A stretch of DNA of 8,529 bases, taken from positions 1 through 8,529 of the forward strand of contig DATJAQ010000121.1 of the NCBI GenBank assembly GCA_035516075.1. Direction: 5' to 3'. A program made the translations under genes and the position numbers. The notes beneath the pieces were generated by a model, which did not search any database, was not told where the DNA came from, and saw only the letters and a list, made by a program, of their open reading frames with translations. How positions within the stretch are numbered: position 1 is the stretch's first letter; each line of letters opens with the position of its first letter. The stretch is from Gp13-AA77 sp035516075. Lineage in GTDB: Bacteria > Acidobacteriota > Terriglobia > UBA7540. Shown piece by piece: positions 5,893 through 8,529 of the stretch.

Positions 5893-8013
5893 ATGTCCTT
5901 CCATCGCGAACGTGGCGGACGAGCGCGGGCGCGCCTGTCGCTGTTTGTGCTCGCTCTCGGTTTCGTCGTCGGCTCTACGCTTGCCGTCCCGCCGAACCTC
6001 CATGGCGGCCCCGCCTCGGGCCTGACGCCGGGGAGCACGGCAGCGCCTCAAGCGGCACAGTTTCAGGCTGTTACAGACAACATAACCTACGACGTGGGGA
6101 CCGTGGTCAAGCTCCGTATCGCAGCCCTGCCCGGGCACCCCGAAGGGGCACCGCGGCCCGACCGGGTCGTCGCCTTGGTCCGCTATGAGGGCGATCCGAC
6201 GCTCGCGGCGCTGGCGAAGAAAGTCCTGTACACCGGCGTCCGTCCTCCGAGCGGCTACGTGGACCTATGGCAGGTTCCGACGAGCGCCTCCACCGGCCGC
6301 TATAACGTTGATCTTGAGGAACTTGACCCTGAATCCGGCAAGGTCCTCGCAACCCAGGCCGCGGCCGCCTCGTTCGCCGTCCACCGGAAGCTGGTGCGCA
6401 TCGATCGCATCGAGCTCGACAAGGCCTTTTACACCTCCGGCGACTCCGTGCGCGCCACGGTGGTCTTATCGAACCTCAGCGGTAAGCCCTTGCACGGCCT
6501 CCGGGTAGAGTTCTCCGACCGGTACTGGCCCTGGATCGCCGGCCCGGCGGCACAGGCTGCAGCCAGCATTGTTCCAATTGCGACGGCGCTCGACCTGCCC
6601 GCTGGAACGGCCAGCCGAGTAGTGCGTGGCCCTCACGTGGCCGTCGCGCCTGAAGTGAAGCAACCCTCGACTCATCAATACGGGGTGGTGGTGTGGGACC
6701 ACGCCCGGAAACAGGCGTACGACATCGCTTTCAGCCGCTTGGTTTTCGTCAATCCGCCGGGTACCAGCGCACCGCGGCCGTATCCCGGCCAGTACATATA
6801 CCCTGAGCTTTCAGGCGTTAACCTTAACTCCTATAGGCACTTCTATCCAGCCCGGCAGGGCGGCGGAATCGACTTTGACCACGAGCACACCCTGTTCACG
6901 CCCGGCGCCACCGCCACCGTGAGCTTTCGTGTGGGTAACCCTGGTCCCGAGCCGTGGCACGCCGTCCGCGTGGAGGCGCGCCTCCTCAAGGCCGACGACA
7001 GCGTTATAGCCACCCAGCCTGTCGCCCAAAACCTCGATCTTGCGCCGCTCGCGGCCGCAGTTGCCGAAAAGGTCGATTTCCAGCTTCCCCAGGAGGCCGG
7101 CCTCTACCGCGCCCTTGTCCGCGTCACCGCCTCCTCGGGCGAAGTGCTGGCAAATAACGACCTGGAGCTGGCCGTGAATCCGCTCCCGCAGTCCGTGCTG
7201 ATCTTCTGCGCCCACGAGGACGACGAGGGCTCCTGGCACGGCCTCATCCGGGCCGCCGTCGAGAACAACGTTCCCATTCATTTTGTGTACTTTACGAGCG
7301 GTGACGCGGGCGCATGCGACCGCTATTACGAGCGCTCGTGCGGTCCCGAGGAGGCGCTCAACTTCGGCTACATCCGCATGCAGGAGACTCGCGCCGTACT
7401 CGCCAACCTCGGCGTGCCCGCGGACGACATTTTGTTCCTGGGCCTGCCCGACGGCGGCTCCGGCGAGATCTGGTACCGCCACCCGAGCGCGCGAGACCCC
7501 TACCTCGCACCGCTACTCGCAACAGACCATTCGCCTTACGAGGGCATGGCGTTCCCCAACCTGGCCTACGCTCGCGACGAGGTGGTGGAGGCGGCGGCCA
7601 AGCTCATCCGTCGCTTCAGCCCTGAGGCGATCGTTACGGCCCACCCACCCGCCGAGGGCCATATCGACCACATCGTGTGCAACTTCTTTGCGGTGGAGGC
7701 GTTGCAGCAGCTCCAGGCGCGGGGCGCGGCGCCCCTCAACGTGAAGGTGCTGGTGGACCGCATCTACAACCCGAAGGAGCACCCCGCCACCCCGTATCAC
7801 TACGCCGAGCACACGTTCTACGTCTCCGGCGAGGCTGCGGCGCTCGGCCAGGAAGCCGGCTGGTTCTACCAATCGCAGGGCGGCACCAATCGAGAGGCGC
7901 ACCCCGAGGATTTTATTCGCCTGCCGCGCACCTCAACTTACCGCGAGGTGCTAGACTGGAGTGCCCACGCGGGGTGGAACGACAAGGAGCCGACGCCCGC
8001 CCCAAAGCCTTGA
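5893..8013 (+). CDS. Exported PIG-L/LmbE-family deacetylase with N-terminal beta domains
   Basis: This 706-residue protein is probably a zinc-dependent N-deacetylase acting outside the cytoplasm. Known family members remove acetyl from N-acetylglucosamine-type substrates, but the substrate here is not known. The ATG follows GGAGGAG (5883-5889). The next residues are arginine-rich and lead into a hydrophobic stretch (15-31) ending in LAVPP, a signal peptide or anchor. Three beta-rich segments follow: about 55-162; 163-290, starting with a strand before FYTSGDSVRATVVLSNLSG; and 335-430, an Ig/CARDB-like domain with VSFRVGNPGPEPW. The catalytic domain begins near 436. Its metal motif is AHEDDE (440-445), with Glu where the family usually has Pro. 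The second half is GHIDH (589-593). By comparison with MshB, His441, Asp444 and His593 would bind zinc, Asp443 would be the base and His590 would assist. Cys475 and Cys483 could form a disulfide. Most family members are under 300 residues, so the N-terminal half is an addition. A TTG at 5755 was rejected as start. Confidence 0.88.
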   Translation: MSFHRERGGRARARLSLFVLALGFVVGSTLAVPPNLHGGPASGLTPGSTAAPQAAQFQAVTDNITYDVGTVVKLRIAALPGHPEGAPRPDRVVALVRYEGDPTLAALAKKVLYTGVRPPSGYVDLWQVPTSASTGRYNVDLEELDPESGKVLATQAAAASFAVHRKLVRIDRIELDKAFYTSGDSVRATVVLSNLSGKPLHGLRVEFSDRYWPWIAGPAAQAAASIVPIATALDLPAGTASRVVRGPHVAVAPEVKQPSTHQYGVVVWDHARKQAYDIAFSRLVFVNPPGTSAPRPYPGQYIYPELSGVNLNSYRHFYPARQGGGIDFDHEHTLFTPGATATVSFRVGNPGPEPWHAVRVEARLLKADDSVIATQPVAQNLDLAPLAAAVAEKVDFQLPQEAGLYRALVRVTASSGEVLANNDLELAVNPLPQSVLIFCAHEDDEGSWHGLIRAAVENNVPIHFVYFTSGDAGACDRYYERSCGPEEALNFGYIRMQETRAVLANLGVPADDILFLGLPDGGSGEIWYRHPSARDPYLAPLLATDHSPYEGMAFPNLAYARDEVVEAAAKLIRRFSPEAIVTAHPPAEGHIDHIVCNFFAVEALQQLQARGAAPLNVKVLVDRIYNPKEHPATPYHYAEHTFYVSGEAAALGQEAGWFYQSQGGTNREAHPEDFIRLPRTSTYREVLDWSAHAGWNDKEPTPAPKP

Positions 8014-8014
8014 C

Positions 8015-8034
8015 GGACCGCCGCGCCGGCGGCC
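8015..8034 (+). other. GC-rich hairpin between deacetylase and zinc-ribbon genes
   Basis: CCGCCG (8018-8023) and CGGCGG (8027-8032) pair around a CGC loop. With A8017 bulged, GG (8015-8016) can also pair with CC (8033-8034). It begins two bases after the deacetylase stop codon and ends ten bases before the next ATG. No T-run follows, so it is a poor intrinsic terminator. It might limit read-through, or hinder ribosome access to the next start. Confidence 0.35.
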
Positions 8035-8043
8035 ACCTTTCCG

Positions 8044-8529
8044 ATGAGCGACGAACCCCAACTCCCGGCCAGCCAGACTGTTGACGCCACTGCGGGAGGG
8101 CCCGCTTCAGCGCCGCAAAATGGCTCTTCGGCGGGGGAAGACGGCTTTCCCGCCGAGCCGTTTCCCTGCCCTCACTGCGGCCAGATGCTCGGGCCGCGCG
8201 TAAGGGTCTGCGTCGCCTGCCATGAAGCCATCGACCCCTCTCAAATTCGGATGACCGCACCGGCCGCGGTGCCCACGTTCGCTGCGGCGCACGCCGACAA
8301 AGCTCCCGACGTGCGGCCCAAAGCCAGGTTTTCCTGGGGGATCTTTGCCGCTTTGCTTCTTGGGGTGTTGATCCTGATTTCCGGTATCGAGTCCAGGTTC
8401 GGCCCGCAGAAGGCGCTGTACGTTTACTGGGCCGTTCAACTCCTGTCAACCGCCTGGGTGTTCTTTGATGCACGCCAGAAAGGCATTGCGCGGCCGCTGC
8501 GGTGGGCGATCGCCTCGCTGCTGATATGG
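8044..8529 (+). CDS. Zinc-ribbon membrane protein, 3' end outside the window
   Basis: The frame is open from ATG 8044 to the last base, giving 162 codons without a stop, so the gene is cut by the window edge. The first 40 residues are polar and rich in Ala, Pro and Ser. A zinc-ribbon-like knuckle follows with Cys42-x2-Cys45 and Cys56-x2-Cys59 (CPHCGQ and CVACH). After a linker come hydrophobic segments at about 97-115 and 125-141 and probably a third starting near 152. The protein is therefore likely anchored in the inner membrane with the zinc-ribbon in the cytoplasm. I do not recognise a named family. The start lies 30 bases after the deacetylase stop on the same strand, so co-transcription is possible. 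However, no good ribosome-binding site is visible and a GC-rich hairpin intervenes. Function is unknown. Confidence 0.75.
   Translation, partial: MSDEPQLPASQTVDATAGGPASAPQNGSSAGEDGFPAEPFPCPHCGQMLGPRVRVCVACHEAIDPSQIRMTAPAAVPTFAAAHADKAPDVRPKARFSWGIFAALLLGVLILISGIESRFGPQKALYVYWAVQLLSTAWVFFDARQKGIARPLRWAIASLLIW

Noticed and set aside
6811..7482. Minus-strand open frame of 223 codons opposite the deacetylase
   Set aside because: The plus strand carries the deacetylase metal-binding motif here. The antisense product has no recognisable features.
8015..8034. Hairpin after the deacetylase as a rho-independent terminator
   Set aside because: The stem is strong but is followed by CCACCTTTCC rather than a T-run, so I list it only as a hairpin.

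Overview
The window is GC-rich coding DNA (my estimate is above 60% G+C) that looks like a chromosomal piece from a soil-type Gram-negative bacterium, most probably an acidobacterium. This is inference from three traits: a lipoprotein with Ig-like domains followed by glycine-rich repeat modules, a short heptameric tandem repeat next to a gene, and an HDG-type sensor kinase paired with a NarL-type regulator. No rRNA or universal marker gene is present to settle the phylum.

Layout. Bases 1-394 hold no convincing gene. They carry two heptamer arrays in opposite orientation (85-105 and about 136-261). A 671-residue lipoprotein follows (395-2410, +), with two Ig-like domains and then four repeats of a roughly 117-residue beta-rich module. 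A complete tRNA-Arg(UCG) gene with an encoded CCA end lies at 2541-2617 (+). On the minus strand a two-component pair is read leftward: a membrane sensor histidine kinase (3588-5390, TTG start after a perfect Shine-Dalgarno) and, 80 bp downstream, a NarL/FixJ-type response regulator (2800-3507).

The kinase is divergent from an exported 706-residue PIG-L/LmbE-type deacetylase (5893-8013, +). The space between them contains an AT-rich island (about 35% G+C over 5601-5710) with candidate promoters on both strands, a 15-bp palindrome and a second inverted repeat. Thirty bases after the deacetylase a new gene begins (8044, +) that runs off the window end. It encodes a four-cysteine zinc-ribbon followed by membrane helices.

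How the parts may work together. The kinase should sense an unknown signal through its membrane and GAF-like regions and phosphorylate Asp60 of the regulator. The regulator could act on the divergent control region and so set expression of its own operon and of the exported deacetylase, which would remove N-acetyl groups from a sugar-containing substrate outside the cytoplasm. This regulatory link is inferred from gene arrangement only. I saw no insertion sequence, phage gene, CRISPR array or defence system.
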